Shown: positions 48,932 to 59,021, counted from the first letter of the stretch. The stretch is DNA of 64,000 bases from Histomonas meleagridis (GCA_020186115.1 WSYJ01000178.1:1302001-1366000); one strand, 5' to 3'. The notes: generated by a model from the letters alone, not told the origin. Made by a program: numbers and translations.

Positions 48932-49780
48932 CTAATTCCGTTCTAATTTTTCTTTTTCGTGGGACGGCATTGGATGTATAAGTAAGTCGATTAGTGACTG
49001 TAATCCTTTAATTGCATTATCATCATAAAATGGATCTGTAGAGTCACCACCCTCAACATCAACATCCAAATATGCATGTGCAAAGTCAATTATTGTTACT
49101 CTCATTGGTGCATCGGAATCTCCGTCATATACAGCGAGAATTGATGCACTATACAAACGCATCTTAGGGAAGATCTCAATCGTCTCCAATAAGGCACTTC
49201 GTATTTTACAAATTTGTTCAATGAATTCGTGCTTACGTTTTCCTGGGAAAAATGTGCGAAGAAGTTTTTCGACTTCTTTGATGTTAAGGTTATGACCTTG
49301 AACTCTATCACATTTGTATGTAACAGTGTTATCCTTTCGCATACGAGCATCAATTATTCTGATAGCATGGGTAGATGTGGTTGTATTTTTCATATGATCA
49401 AGTTGGGCTTTAACCTTCTCAGGTGAAGCACCTATTTCGAAAGATCGTGTTCCTAACTTGATATCTAAGATACATGGAGAAGACATGCCTTGGGTTTGAT
49501 CTTGAAGAAGAAGCCATCTTTTACCTTCGGAAATATGTGAACCCATATAACGGCATGTATGAAGGGAGAGAGGTGAAGGAAGAATTGCTCTATAAAAATT
49601 ATCTTCACGAGTAATATAAGGTTTTGCTATGGCTGATATTGAAGTAGAATTATATATTGACTTCTGTATTTCGCCGTGGCCACCACCTTGTGTCTTAAGA
49701 TAACCAACAATTCGTATATCACCAGATATTTGTTCATAGTTCGGAGTGGACATATCCATCATTTTTGGCCTAACGGTCAT
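48932..49780 (-). CDS. Inositol polyphosphate kinase (IPK/IP6K family)
   Basis: 282 residues. The IPK signature P-x-x-x-D-x-K-x-G is P-C-I-L-D-I-K-L-G at 102-110. The second motif, normally S-S-L-L near the ATP site, reads S-A-S-I-L (about 217-221). The metal-binding I-D-F-A-H is present (about 238-242) and is followed by the D-N-x-x-x-G-L pattern (about 261-267). This family makes InsP5/InsP6/InsP7 from inositol phosphates. Subfamily (IPMK, IP3K or IP6K) cannot be fixed by eye. The annotated ATG at 49780 overlaps the ACCGTTA element at 49770-49782, so the true start may be M7 or M10 in M-M-D-M-S-T. Family identity is firm. Confidence 0.9.
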   Translation of the reverse strand: MTVRPKMMDMSTPNYEQISGDIRIVGYLKTQGGGHGEIQKSIYNSTSISAIAKPYITREDNFYRAILPSPLSLHTCRYMGSHISEGKRWLLLQDQTQGMSSPCILDIKLGTRSFEIGASPEKVKAQLDHMKNTTTSTHAIRIIDARMRKDNTVTYKCDRVQGHNLNIKEVEKLLRTFFPGKRKHEFIEQICKIRSALLETIEIFPKMRLYSASILAVYDGDSDAPMRVTIIDFAHAYLDVDVEGGDSTDPFYDDNAIKGLQSLIDLLIHPMPSHEKEKLERN

Positions 49781-49818
49781 AATCAGCTTTCAATGCTTTA
49801 GAACCGTTAAACCGTCAA
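49770..49818 (-). promoter_or_regulatory. Cluster of ACCGTTA/AACCGT elements
   Basis: TAACGGTCAT at 49771-49780 (which contains the first ATG of the IPK gene) and GAACCGTTAAACCGTC at 49801-49816. Three copies of the core within 50 bases is the densest cluster in the window. If transcription starts near here, the first ATG of the gene would be bypassed. Confidence 0.4.
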
Positions 49819-50190
49819 ATTGTACCAGATTTTTGATCAAATTTCCAAAGGTTAAAGAAAAATTGAATTCCAAAATCACTACGGCTCAAATTTTAACAGT
49901 TTACTTGTTTTTTTGGGTTGTTTGAGAGGGGATTCGGTGGGTAAATTTTACTTAGTTTACACCAACCATTTTGATTCAAATAACCGCGCCATGCATTCAA
50001 AATCAATGGTGTTTTGACTTAAGTTTGCCTTTTTCAGATAAGGTTTAATCACCTACATTGAAAATATTGTTTGAGGTTTTGTTGTAAAAGTTTTTGAAAA
50101 TCGTTAATTTGAAAACAATAAAGCTGTAACATGGTTTTTTTAATGATGTAAAAATATGTTTTCGTTGACTAATTTTTGCGTATCAATATG
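49819..50190. other. Intergenic region with no recognised content
   Basis: AT-rich, with no open frame or clear element beyond the cluster above. Confidence 0.3.
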
Positions 50191-51534
50191 TTAAATCTGA
50201 TTCTCAATTCTATTTGTCAATTTCTCTTTCTGTAAACTCAATTCGCCTATTTTATCAAATAGATCATTTAATTGTGTGATTTCTTTTGATTCAGCTTTGT
50301 CTGTGTTATTATTTTCGAAGTGTTTTGAACTGAAGAATAATTTCAAATCACTCTCGATTGGAAAGTTCGCTTCAGTACAGCTTTTTTCATTAATTTCTCC
50401 CTTAATTTCTCCTTCTAATCCATAATATTTATTTGGACTCTTTGAAGAATCTTTAATCAAAACCCTTTTTTCATCGCCAGTTACTACCACTGATATACCT
50501 GGTCTCATTGGTATCCTGAAAAGCCAATTCTGAAACACAAGAAGAAATAGAGTAAATTCTTCTTCAATGGTTCTATCGATAGCCACAGGGAAGAGAACGT
50601 TAGTGAGTAAACCGATAACCGTCACATCATGGCATGCGGTTGAAAAGCATTGGCATACTTCAAGCAGCATGCAATGCGTCGTCAATGGAAGCAACGCAAC
50701 AATGGCATGTATGAGCCTCATTTTATTGACTTGCGTTTGATTGCGGAGATTATTTATGATCGCTGAATGAAGTTGCTCTGAAATATATTCAGTGCCATTA
50801 TAAGAAAGAAGAAGAAAAAGAAGTGAAACTAATTCACATGTGGTGAACTGCTGAAGGTTACTGGTTGTTCGTATTGACTCAAAAAATGATTCTACTGTAG
50901 TTTGTGTAAGTTCACATAATATGTATGATGATTGCTTCTTCATTTTGATTGAAGAAGTAAGAGCAAAAAATGGATGGTTGATGATATTTTTGCTAAAGCT
51001 GACAACAGGATATGATGGACTTGAGGAATCATAAGCAAATTTTGATGATGTGAATAGAATTGGATTTAATGTTAGATCAAATGACTTTAAAATGATCATA
51101 GGAGTGTTGAATGAATGGTCTAACGGATAAATAGAGTTTGTTTGAGGATTATAAGCAACATATTTCTTTCGATCATATGGAAGTTTGAGACATTCAATCG
51201 CAAGTTCAATCAAGCGATATATCTGTAAGTTCATTCCAACTGCGAGAGATGAACTTTTATCTTCAAAAATTACTTGGATCAACTTTGATGAATTTGTAAG
51301 AAGATAAAGAGAATCATATTGTTTTCTAAAAAATATAGAGCAAGTTTCAGTTTTAGGTATTTCTTCAAATGCTGAACTAAGACCGAAAAGAAAGAATTCT
51401 GCATTTGAATTTGGAAGATCAAAAGTAGCCAAAACATTTGTGATTAAATCAGAAATAGTTTCACTGTAATTCGCTTTGTATTTTACGACTTGGCTTAAAT
51501 CTGGAATTGAGATAAGGACTTTTGCACAAGCCAT
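50191..51534 (-). CDS. RhoGAP-like helical protein with possible ubiquitin-like N-terminal domains
   Basis: 447 residues. Two successive beta-grasp-looking segments lie at about 5-75 (V-L-I-S-I-P-D-L ... I-S-D-L-I-T-N-V-L-A-T-F) and 85-155 (K-L-I-Q-V-I-F-E ... I-Y-R-L-I-E-L-A-I-E-C-L), as in RA/RBD domains. From about 230 to 320 the helix pattern resembles the second half of a RhoGAP fold: L-L-S-Y-N-G-T-E-Y, M-R-L-I-H-A-I-V-A-L-L-P, then H-C-M-L-L-E-V-C-Q-C-F. I find no arginine finger (G-I/L-F/Y-R), so a GAP reaction is doubtful. The C terminus has a coiled coil (about 410-447). A scaffold in small-GTPase signalling is a guess; the family is uncertain. Confidence 0.45.
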   Translation of the reverse strand: MACAKVLISIPDLSQVVKYKANYSETISDLITNVLATFDLPNSNAEFFLFGLSSAFEEIPKTETCSIFFRKQYDSLYLLTNSSKLIQVIFEDKSSSLAVGMNLQIYRLIELAIECLKLPYDRKKYVAYNPQTNSIYPLDHSFNTPMIILKSFDLTLNPILFTSSKFAYDSSSPSYPVVSFSKNIINHPFFALTSSIKMKKQSSYILCELTQTTVESFFESIRTTSNLQQFTTCELVSLLFLLLSYNGTEYISEQLHSAIINNLRNQTQVNKMRLIHAIVALLPLTTHCMLLEVCQCFSTACHDVTVIGLLTNVLFPVAIDRTIEEEFTLFLLVFQNWLFRIPMRPGISVVVTGDEKRVLIKDSSKSPNKYYGLEGEIKGEINEKSCTEANFPIESDLKLFFSSKHFENNNTDKAESKEITQLNDLFDKIGELSLQKEKLTNRIENQI

Positions 51535-51559
51535 TTGTTCAAAAAAACGTTTCTGTCAA

Positions 51560-51572
51560 GCGACGGTTATAC
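51560..51572. promoter_or_regulatory. AACCGTCGC element
   Basis: About 26 bases upstream of the 51534 start on the minus strand, reading TATAACCGTCGCT in gene orientation. Same core as the boxes at 11590 and 31858. Confidence 0.4.
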
Positions 51573-51697
51573 GAACGTTGCAAGAAATTTCTTTTTGAAG
51601 ACACAACTTCCAAATAAAAAAAATATAACTAACGTTCTATTTTAAAAACATTAACATGTCGATAAATGTCAACATGAAACATATTCGTCTTTAAGTA

Positions 51698-53044
51698 TCA
51701 TTTGATACTTTCGATCTCTTCGATGTTCAAACATTTCTTGAGTGATTCAATGAATTCTTGAGCGCAATCCTTATATTCAAATGGTGCCTTTTGCCCTATA
51801 TATTGAGTAATTATTGCATGATTTTCATTATCAGTATTCTTCGGAAGTCCATTTTTACAATTGCTGTAATCTAATAGGATATATGCGTTCTCTTCATCAC
51901 CTTCAGGTATCTTAGAGTATATAGGAAGCATTACTAACTCATCATTTCTTTCAGTAACTTTAAATGGAATTGTTTTTGTCTTACTGAAATAGCATGATGC
52001 GGTCTTTGATGTGCCCATAATTTCAGCTAATTGCATTAGCTGCGCTACAAATTTCGGGTTTGGGCTTGAAATCCTTCTTTTAGAACGAACCGTATCGTAA
52101 GCGGTTTTGTAGTCAATTTCGTTGGTAACGATCAAGTAGCCGATACAAACCGCTGCTGATCGAGAAACTCCTTCAACACAATGAAGAAGAACTTTACCGC
52201 CTTCTTTAATTGCATCGTTAATAAAATTAGTGATTCTGAAAATATGCGATAATATATTTTCATTACCACCATCAAACATAGGAATATCAAGATGAATAAA
52301 GTTTGGTAATGATTTTATTACTTGTGATGCACAATTAACAATATGAGTGATCCCAGCGTGGTTAAGTAGGGCCTCGTTTTGTGATGTTGTTTGGGAGCCT
52401 ATAAAAATGTTATCTGTTACTTGACTAAGATAGTCTCTCCATCGAGCTAATTTGTCTTGCTTCCCCCAATGTAGTTTTGTACACGTGTCTTGAGAACAAC
52501 AGAGTAAGGCTGGACATGGGTTTATTGGCAAAAATGATGATGGAAAAAATGGTGGAGGAGTAATAGAATAACGTAAAGAAAACTGTGAAAGAGGTGGAAA
52601 TAAATCAAACAGATTTTGGACAGGAAATGTTTTTTTCCCGATAATAGGACGAAGATTTAAAACTTGTATTAAAGAAATACAACGCGCTCGAGATAAACAA
52701 TTAGATTCCTTTCCTGTAAGGATAAAGCAAAATCCCTTTTCATTGTTTAAATTGATAGGATGCAAAAATCCATCTTCATTAAACGAATTTTTAAATTCAT
52801 CAATAGGAAAATCACTTGGTTGTAATGCAAGTGAATCACAATTTACAGGTGTTGGAGAGAAAACAGCTAGTAATGATATTTTCTTCAATTTATTTGAAAT
52901 TTCAAATAAAGATGAAAAAGAAAGAGATTTAACTGAAGAACGAATTTGATTTTGTGAGACAGGCCAGAGCGATAGGCTAATTTTATTTCCCTTCGGTTGT
53001 TCATCTGAAGGCTGACCAAATTCGAAACCACTACTAAAAAACAT
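51698..53044 (-). CDS. Dual-specificity protein phosphatase with an N-terminal extension
   Basis: 448 residues from the ATG at 53044. A TTG-only extension to 53089 has no ATG. The phosphatase domain (about 195-340) has the catalytic P-loop H-C-V-E-G-V-S-R-S-A-A (288-298) and a Asp-Gly acid loop, M-F-D-G-G (256-260). R-I-S-S-P-N-P-K-F follows, typical of DUSPs. The N-terminal 195 residues are unrecognised, Ser/Pro-rich and without a kinase-interaction motif I can see. The C-terminal 100 residues contain no clear domain. It probably acts on phosphotyrosine/phosphothreonine in kinases. Confidence 0.85.
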   Translation of the reverse strand: MFFSSGFEFGQPSDEQPKGNKISLSLWPVSQNQIRSSVKSLSFSSLFEISNKLKKISLLAVFSPTPVNCDSLALQPSDFPIDEFKNSFNEDGFLHPINLNNEKGFCFILTGKESNCLSRARCISLIQVLNLRPIIGKKTFPVQNLFDLFPPLSQFSLRYSITPPPFFPSSFLPINPCPALLCCSQDTCTKLHWGKQDKLARWRDYLSQVTDNIFIGSQTTSQNEALLNHAGITHIVNCASQVIKSLPNFIHLDIPMFDGGNENILSHIFRITNFINDAIKEGGKVLLHCVEGVSRSAAVCIGYLIVTNEIDYKTAYDTVRSKRRISSPNPKFVAQLMQLAEIMGTSKTASCYFSKTKTIPFKVTERNDELVMLPIYSKIPEGDEENAYILLDYSNCKNGLPKNTDNENHAIITQYIGQKAPFEYKDCAQEFIESLKKCLNIEEIESIK

Positions 53045-53555
53045 TCTTTTCCAATATCGCTGATAAAAAGGGTGCCCCAAAAAGTTCAAATTTTTATTCC
53101 TAAATTTTTATAACTAAGTGATAACTATATGCTTGATGATCATTGTTATTATTATCTAATGTTTTTGAAAGATTTAGTAAGTATTAACTCAAAATTATGA
53201 AGGATTTAATTATGATAATGAAAAATCTTGAAGTAAAAAATATGTACGACTTCCACGCAAACGGTTTTTATAAGGGAATTAAGCTTTTAAGCTTTTATTC
53301 TTCTTTTTAGAGTCATTTTTAGAGATTATTGTTCAAGGATGTTTGGACGTTTTTGTGCAGTAAGTCGAAATGTTGCTGAAATTAACGGTCGATATATCAC
53401 CACTTTTTTCATAGTTTACATATAACTAACAAAATATTGAACGATTAAAATTTATTAAAAAAGTCGATGAGTCAAAATATTTTTGATCTTTTTCAATACT
53501 TTATATTCAATGTAATCCATTCAATTCTTTTACATCGATGTCACTTTTACGATAG

Positions 53556-53603
53556 AAATACGATAGAGTTTTTTGAACATTTTCAAAAAACTCTATCGTA
53601 TTT
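53556..53603. repeat. Perfect 22-bp inverted repeat with 4-nt loop
   Basis: Arms at 53556-53577 and 53582-53603 (AAATACGATAGAGTTTTTTGAA and its reverse complement), separated by CATT. All 22 base pairs match. In RNA it would be a strong hairpin. In DNA it could be an extruded cruciform or the folded-back end of a mobile element. The core ACGATAGA is repeated just upstream at 53549-53556. Confidence 0.9.
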
Positions 53604-54067
53604 TAATCATTGGCCCGTACCAGATGCTGGGGCAACATATCTATCTTTTTTAAAATTATCATAATTCTTCTTCTGCCTCGAAAAATTTAAAAATTATATA
53701 TTTAACCAAGAATTGTACTTGATATTAAGCAACTTTATCTATTTGTATATATATGGATTTGTCACTTTTATTTTGAAATAAATGTATTTTAAAATTTTTT
53801 TCGAAGTCGCTCCATACATATCAAATATACCAGCACTCCGGGTCATTTGTTATTGTTTTTGATATACAAAATTTGTTCATTTGTTAATTTTGAAATTTTT
53901 ATCTCCCCACTCAGTTTGTTTCAACATCACTTTTCTGTAAAGTAACCAATGAAATTAAATACTTTACTTGATTTAAACACGATAGAGGACGTTAAAAACA
54001 ATTACAGCCACCTCAAAATATTTTGACGTATTCGACTTTTTGAATTAATAAAGTTTTGAAAATTGGT

Positions 54068-54088
54068 GACCGTTTATTGACCGTTAAT
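54068..54088 (+). promoter_or_regulatory. Tandem ACCGTTTATTGACCGTTA element
   Basis: Two copies of the recurrent core (GACCGTTTATT and GACCGTTAAT) in direct tandem, followed by TTTCAGCAAC. This is 165 bases before the cyclase ATG, much farther than for other genes, with an overlapping small open frame between. Confidence 0.5.
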
Positions 54089-54254
54089 TTCAGCAACATA
54101 TCGACTTACAACAGTTTGGACGTTTTTGGTGGGTTCTCAAAAATTTCAATTGAGCAAAAACTCGTTATGACAAAACTGTATGATCATCATTCAAAACCCC
54201 AAGTTTTGATAGCTTTATACCAAATTTCACCCTCAGAGGTAACAAGTTATTTCG

Positions 54255-57200
54255 ATGAAAAAAACAGTTGAAGAATCTGGAACACAAGGCACCAACAAAT
54301 CAAACTCTAACCGCATGTCATGTTCCAGTGTGGACAACAATGCATCGAAATCAAAAGCATTTGAATCAGTATTAATTCAACTAATCACAGAATCAAATCG
54401 AACAACAAGTATTCCTCAAGCCCTTGGTATCATTTGGTTTCTTTTTTCATCACTTCAGCTTGTAATTGCTTCGTATTTTATTTTTCGCGATGGCTTTGAA
54501 ATGGGTTCATTTATGCGTATTTTATCAAGTGTCCTTTATTTTGGCTTTGATAACAATACATCTAACTGGATATTTGCACTTATTCCACCAATTATCAATC
54601 TTCTCACATTTTTAATAACCTTTGTCATGTATGTTGACTTCAATATCAATCATGAATACCGTCGTGTATTTATGTGGATCTTTCGTTATTGGCATGGTGC
54701 CTATTATCATATCTTTTCATCACCCTCTATTATTTCATTAGGCTTTTCCCTTAAGATTTATACTGAAAATCCCAATGGCCCCAAAGGAATTCTTCTTCTT
54801 GTCAACATTTTTAGCATTGCATATCTTTGTTATCATTTTTACAACCTTACATTACCCATTTTTTCAAGTCCATATCTCCACAATCATTATTTCTTTATTT
54901 GGATGCCGCATTCTGTTTTTAATCTTGTATTAATTGTCGGCGTTCCAAATGCATTTTCAGTTTTTGCAATTCGTAGTACAGGCTGGATGTTTTATATATC
55001 ATATCTCATCTTAATAGGCGCATCCGTTCTTATGTTTTATCAATTTTTATATGATAATTTTTCACGTATTTTTTCTGCTGCATTATTACTGACGTTACCA
55101 GTTTGGTGTATTTTTAATGGTATTATTTCATTTTGTTCAATTTTTATACCGATTAATCTTTACATATATTATTTTGTTCCATTTGGCTTAGCGATTATTG
55201 TTTCTATCATTCTTAAGATAATATTAACACGAAGAGAAGATCGAATCGCTAAAGAACTTACAACAGATATTGAAATGAATGAAGAAGAGAAGAAAGAATA
55301 TTTTGATAATTTAGGAATTAATGAAAGAAACATATTCTTATATATGCAAATTGGTATACAAAGAGAATGTTCATTGTTTCTTGATTGGTCACTTTCTAAT
55401 TATGCATGTAAACGATTTCCACAAAATCAATCAGTGTTAGTCTTATCAACATGGATGGTATCATTTTTCCCATCTGAATCATACACATTTAATAAGATGT
55501 TAGATTGTTGTAGTAAAATATTGGATCCAAGTTTATATACCAAATGTATGTATTATCAATTACATCGCGCACATTTATTTAGACAAAGTTCAGCATCCAA
55601 TGAAATTAACAAGGATTTTTCAAAGATATCACAAATGTCAAATTGGTTAATATCGAACATGAGTAACTTTTGGAAAACAATTTATAGTGATCCAGAAGAT
55701 ATAAATGAATCGATTTGTAGTGAAATTAATGAGATTAAAAAACAAGTTGATCAACAATGGATCGAAATTAATGATAAATATCCGAATAATGCACGATTTG
55801 CATTAGAATATTCACGTTATTTAATCGAAGGGAAAAGTTGTTTTAAAGAAGGACTTATATGGCATAAGAAATCACTTTTATTAGAAAGTGGTAAACGATT
55901 TGAAAATGATAAATTATTTAGATGTTTCTTATTACAATTCCCTTATTACTTAAAGCATAAAGTTGTTGACTTTAATGGGAATTTATTAAACAAAAGAAAC
56001 TTAAAAATGAATACTGAAACAACTACAATATCAACAAATTCAAGTTTCGATACTGATTCAGATATATTTATTAATGAAGAAGAAGATAGAGAATATTTAC
56101 CATTAATAGATCTTCGATTAGCATTACAAAATTCCGTTTCTATTATGTCAAGTGCTACAGGTAAAATATTAATATCAGTTATATTATCATTAATAGTTTT
56201 ATTAGCAGTAAGTATAGCACAATTTTGTTTTATTTCTTATTCATTTAAATCTACAAATGATTTTATATCTGTTTTAGAAGATTTTGATTCGATATTTCAT
56301 TCATATGATATAACTTCTAATAGTAATATTTGGTTATCTATTATGTCATCTGAAGAAGTTAATAATAATATTGATATAATATCTAATGAATTATCATCAA
56401 GATTATTAAATTGGTTTGATGATACATTAAATAATGCAAGTTTAAATGTATTAGCTAATTCAAATGAAGGTATTATTAACATTGATACATTTTCATCTTT
56501 TCTTTATAATGTACATGCTGAAAGTGCACGTTTAACATCATTTAGTTCAGTATTTTCGAAAGAATTATTTTCGACACATAAATGTGTATATAATAATGAT
56601 TTATTAGAAGAAGAAGTTGAAAATAATGAAATATCACTTGATTATCTTTTAAGGTCATTTTTCCAATTATCTACGGAATTAATTAATTATCCAAAGAATG
56701 ATATCTTTTCATGGTTAAACTCACCTGATTTTTGTACATTATATATGCAACAATTCGAAATTCAAGAAGCTTTGTTCCATTCATTAGGACATTTTACTAT
56801 AACTTATAAAACTTATTTTGATAATGATACTGATGATGATTATAATTTCTCTGATGATGATGATTATTCTTATAGAGAAACTATGTTTACATTTTTAGGT
56901 TCATTTATACCTTTTGTAATCTTTTTAGTAAGTGTACCAGTATATATATCTACAACTTATTTCCCTGCTAAACAACTTCATAGTTCATTAAAATTATTAT
57001 TTTCAGTATCTAAAGACGATTCATTAGCAGCTTCTAAACAAATATTAAGTAATGATGACTCGAAAAGTAATAATAATTCAACGTTTTCTAAAATTAACAA
57101 ATTTTCATTTTATAGTATATTAATAGTTTTAGGAGTTATAATATTATTTGTCTTATTAATAATATTACCAATTCATTCTACAATGCATAATAATGATTTA

Positions 57201-59021
57201 TATGTATTTATCGATTATTTTATAATGATGATAGCACATCGAAATTTATTATATGCTATAGGTAGAGATACATCATATTATATATTTATTAATAATATAA
57301 AGAAAATTGATTATAATGATAATACTAAAAATAAAATATTCCAAAATGCAATTAATGTTTATTCCAATTTCTTAAGACAACATATATTAAATATATTATA
57401 TCAATATAATGAAATGGCGCCAATTATAGACTTCCAAACTTTAACTACATCTACATCGAATTTTAAAGAAAATAATAATATATTACAAAACACAAAACTT
57501 TGTGATCCTGATCCTACATTAGGAGATGAGACAGAATATTATAGTTGTATCTCATTTAATCGTTTAGTTAATTATTATATTGGTAAAATTAAAAGTGCGT
57601 TAGCAATATATCAAAACATTACAGCAACAGAAAGTTTTATATATCAAATTGGACATATATTAGATTCACGTTTTAATGAAAGTTTCCATGAAATTTCAAC
57701 ATTATACATATCAAACATTGAAAGTCTTAAAGTCAGTTTCTTTATTATTAATTTGATCATATTTTTAATATCGATTATTATCATTATCTTTATGTTTTTA
57801 TTAGAATATCAATCAATTAATAAAGCGAATGAACAATTTGATATATTTAAAGCATTATTAATGCGATTAAATCCTTTATCTATAGTATCTAATCCTTTAT
57901 TATTATCATTAGTTTATGGTACTAAAAATCGTAACAAACAAAAGATTAGTAGTTCTTCACATGCTATGTTTCAAACTTCTCAAGATGCGATGATCTTATT
58001 TAATGATGAATGTATAATCGAAAACTTAAATCCAGCAGTGACTGAAATATTTGGTTTTACTCCTGAACAAATCCTTGGACAACATATTAAATCATTAATT
58101 GATACTGAAAATAATTCACAACTATTTTATGTGATTAATTTAATGTTAAGTGGACAAACAAAATTAATGTATGAAACTCAAGCTATAGGTACTAAAGATG
58201 ATTCATCTAAAATACATTTACAAGTTACTTTAGTCGGGTTTACTCAAAATGAACGTAACGCTTCAAGTTTCGCAATATTATGTAAAGATATGACAACTGA
58301 AATAGAACAAAAGAATGCTGTCGAAGAAGCTAAAAAGAAATCAGATGAAATTTTAAACCAAATATTACCAAAGGATATCATCATTAGATTAAATAGAGGT
58401 GAAAAAAATATTTCATTTACTGTACCTTGTGCAACTGTTATGTTTTTGGATATCGAAAAATTCTCAAAATATACTTCGACTTTAACTGCAAAAGAAATTA
58501 TGCAAAACTTAAGCCGAATATTTACGGAATTCGATACCATTTTGGGTGGTGAAGAATTTAACTTAATTACAAAAATTAAATTAATCGGTGATGACTATAT
58601 GGCTGCTGCTGGATTGTTTAACCCTGACGTAGATAAGTCATTGCATGCAATACAATCCGTAAACTTCGCAATTAAGGCTTTGGAAGCTGTGGAAAATTTG
58701 AACATAGTATTGAACGCAAACTTACAATTAAGAGTTGGCGTGAATACGGATGGGCCTTTGATCGCAGGCGTGCTTGGCGTGGATAAGCCTTTGTTCGATA
58801 TTATCGGAGATACAATTAATGTGGCCGCTAGATTGCAAAGTACAGATATCCCAAGCTTGATACAGGTGTCAGAAGGTACTTATAATTGTATTGCAAATCA
58901 AAAGTTTTATATAACACAAAGAGGTGAAATAGAACTAAAAGGTAAAGGTAAAAGAATGACATACTTGGTGCACCCCGAAGAAACAAGACAATTAAGAAAA
59001 AATGAAATAAGTAATGTATGA
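54255..59021 (+). CDS. Multi-span adenylyl cyclase with PAS domain
   Basis: 1588 residues. An N-terminal block of about seven to nine membrane helices (55-330) is followed by a long cytosolic helical region (about 330-630) of the kind seen in the TmcB-type proteins of trichomonad cyclases. Two to four further membrane segments lie near 640-665, 880-900, 955-980 and 1155-1180, with luminal loops between. A PAS domain follows (about 1230-1350; A-M-I-L-F-N-D-E then N-P-A-V-T-E-I-F-G-F). The cyclase catalytic domain is at about 1385-1575. Metal Asp is in M-F-L-D-I-E, second metal Asp in I-G-D-D-Y-M, with adenine-selecting Lys in K-I-K-L-I-G and Asp in F-D-I-I-G-D. N-V-A-A-R-L carries the transition-state Asn and Arg. 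The K/D pair favours ATP over GTP. These are sensory cyclases expanded in trichomonads. Confidence 0.9.
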   Translation: MKKTVEESGTQGTNKSNSNRMSCSSVDNNASKSKAFESVLIQLITESNRTTSIPQALGIIWFLFSSLQLVIASYFIFRDGFEMGSFMRILSSVLYFGFDNNTSNWIFALIPPIINLLTFLITFVMYVDFNINHEYRRVFMWIFRYWHGAYYHIFSSPSIISLGFSLKIYTENPNGPKGILLLVNIFSIAYLCYHFYNLTLPIFSSPYLHNHYFFIWMPHSVFNLVLIVGVPNAFSVFAIRSTGWMFYISYLILIGASVLMFYQFLYDNFSRIFSAALLLTLPVWCIFNGIISFCSIFIPINLYIYYFVPFGLAIIVSIILKIILTRREDRIAKELTTDIEMNEEEKKEYFDNLGINERNIFLYMQIGIQRECSLFLDWSLSNYACKRFPQNQSVLVLSTWMVSFFPSESYTFNKMLDCCSKILDPSLYTKCMYYQLHRAHLFRQSSASNEINKDFSKISQMSNWLISNMSNFWKTIYSDPEDINESICSEINEIKKQVDQQWIEINDKYPNNARFALEYSRYLIEGKSCFKEGLIWHKKSLLLESGKRFENDKLFRCFLLQFPYYLKHKVVDFNGNLLNKRNLKMNTETTTISTNSSFDTDSDIFINEEEDREYLPLIDLRLALQNSVSIMSSATGKILISVILSLIVLLAVSIAQFCFISYSFKSTNDFISVLEDFDSIFHSYDITSNSNIWLSIMSSEEVNNNIDIISNELSSRLLNWFDDTLNNASLNVLANSNEGIINIDTFSSFLYNVHAESARLTSFSSVFSKELFSTHKCVYNNDLLEEEVENNEISLDYLLRSFFQLSTELINYPKNDIFSWLNSPDFCTLYMQQFEIQEALFHSLGHFTITYKTYFDNDTDDDYNFSDDDDYSYRETMFTFLGSFIPFVIFLVSVPVYISTTYFPAKQLHSSLKLLFSVSKDDSLAASKQILSNDDSKSNNNSTFSKINKFSFYSILIVLGVIILFVLLIILPIHSTMHNNDLYVFIDYFIMMIAHRNLLYAIGRDTSYYIFINNIKKIDYNDNTKNKIFQNAINVYSNFLRQHILNILYQYNEMAPIIDFQTLTTSTSNFKENNNILQNTKLCDPDPTLGDETEYYSCISFNRLVNYYIGKIKSALAIYQNITATESFIYQIGHILDSRFNESFHEISTLYISNIESLKVSFFIINLIIFLISIIIIIFMFLLEYQSINKANEQFDIFKALLMRLNPLSIVSNPLLLSLVYGTKNRNKQKISSSSHAMFQTSQDAMILFNDECIIENLNPAVTEIFGFTPEQILGQHIKSLIDTENNSQLFYVINLMLSGQTKLMYETQAIGTKDDSSKIHLQVTLVGFTQNERNASSFAILCKDMTTEIEQKNAVEEAKKKSDEILNQILPKDIIIRLNRGEKNISFTVPCATVMFLDIEKFSKYTSTLTAKEIMQNLSRIFTEFDTILGGEEFNLITKIKLIGDDYMAAAGLFNPDVDKSLHAIQSVNFAIKALEAVENLNIVLNANLQLRVGVNTDGPLIAGVLGVDKPLFDIIGDTINVAARLQSTDIPSLIQVSEGTYNCIANQKFYITQRGEIELKGKGKRMTYLVHPEETRQLRKNEISNV

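Larger units (their letters stand above)
53045..54254. other. Intergenic region with a long perfect hairpin and orphan elements
   Basis: About 1.2 kb without a confirmed gene. Contents: AAACGGTTTTTAT at 53263-53275; AACGGTCGATATAT at 53384-53397 with no gene near; the 22-bp perfect inverted repeat at 53556-53603; a second copy of ACGATAGAG at about 53980-53988; and the tandem element at 54068-54088. A short frame at 53467-53664 spans the hairpin and is not convincing. Confidence 0.5.

Noticed and set aside
53467-53664. Short plus-strand frame across the hairpin
   Set aside because: It contains the inverted repeat, so its codons are dictated by the palindrome. There is no family resemblance beyond a P-D-A-G-A run.
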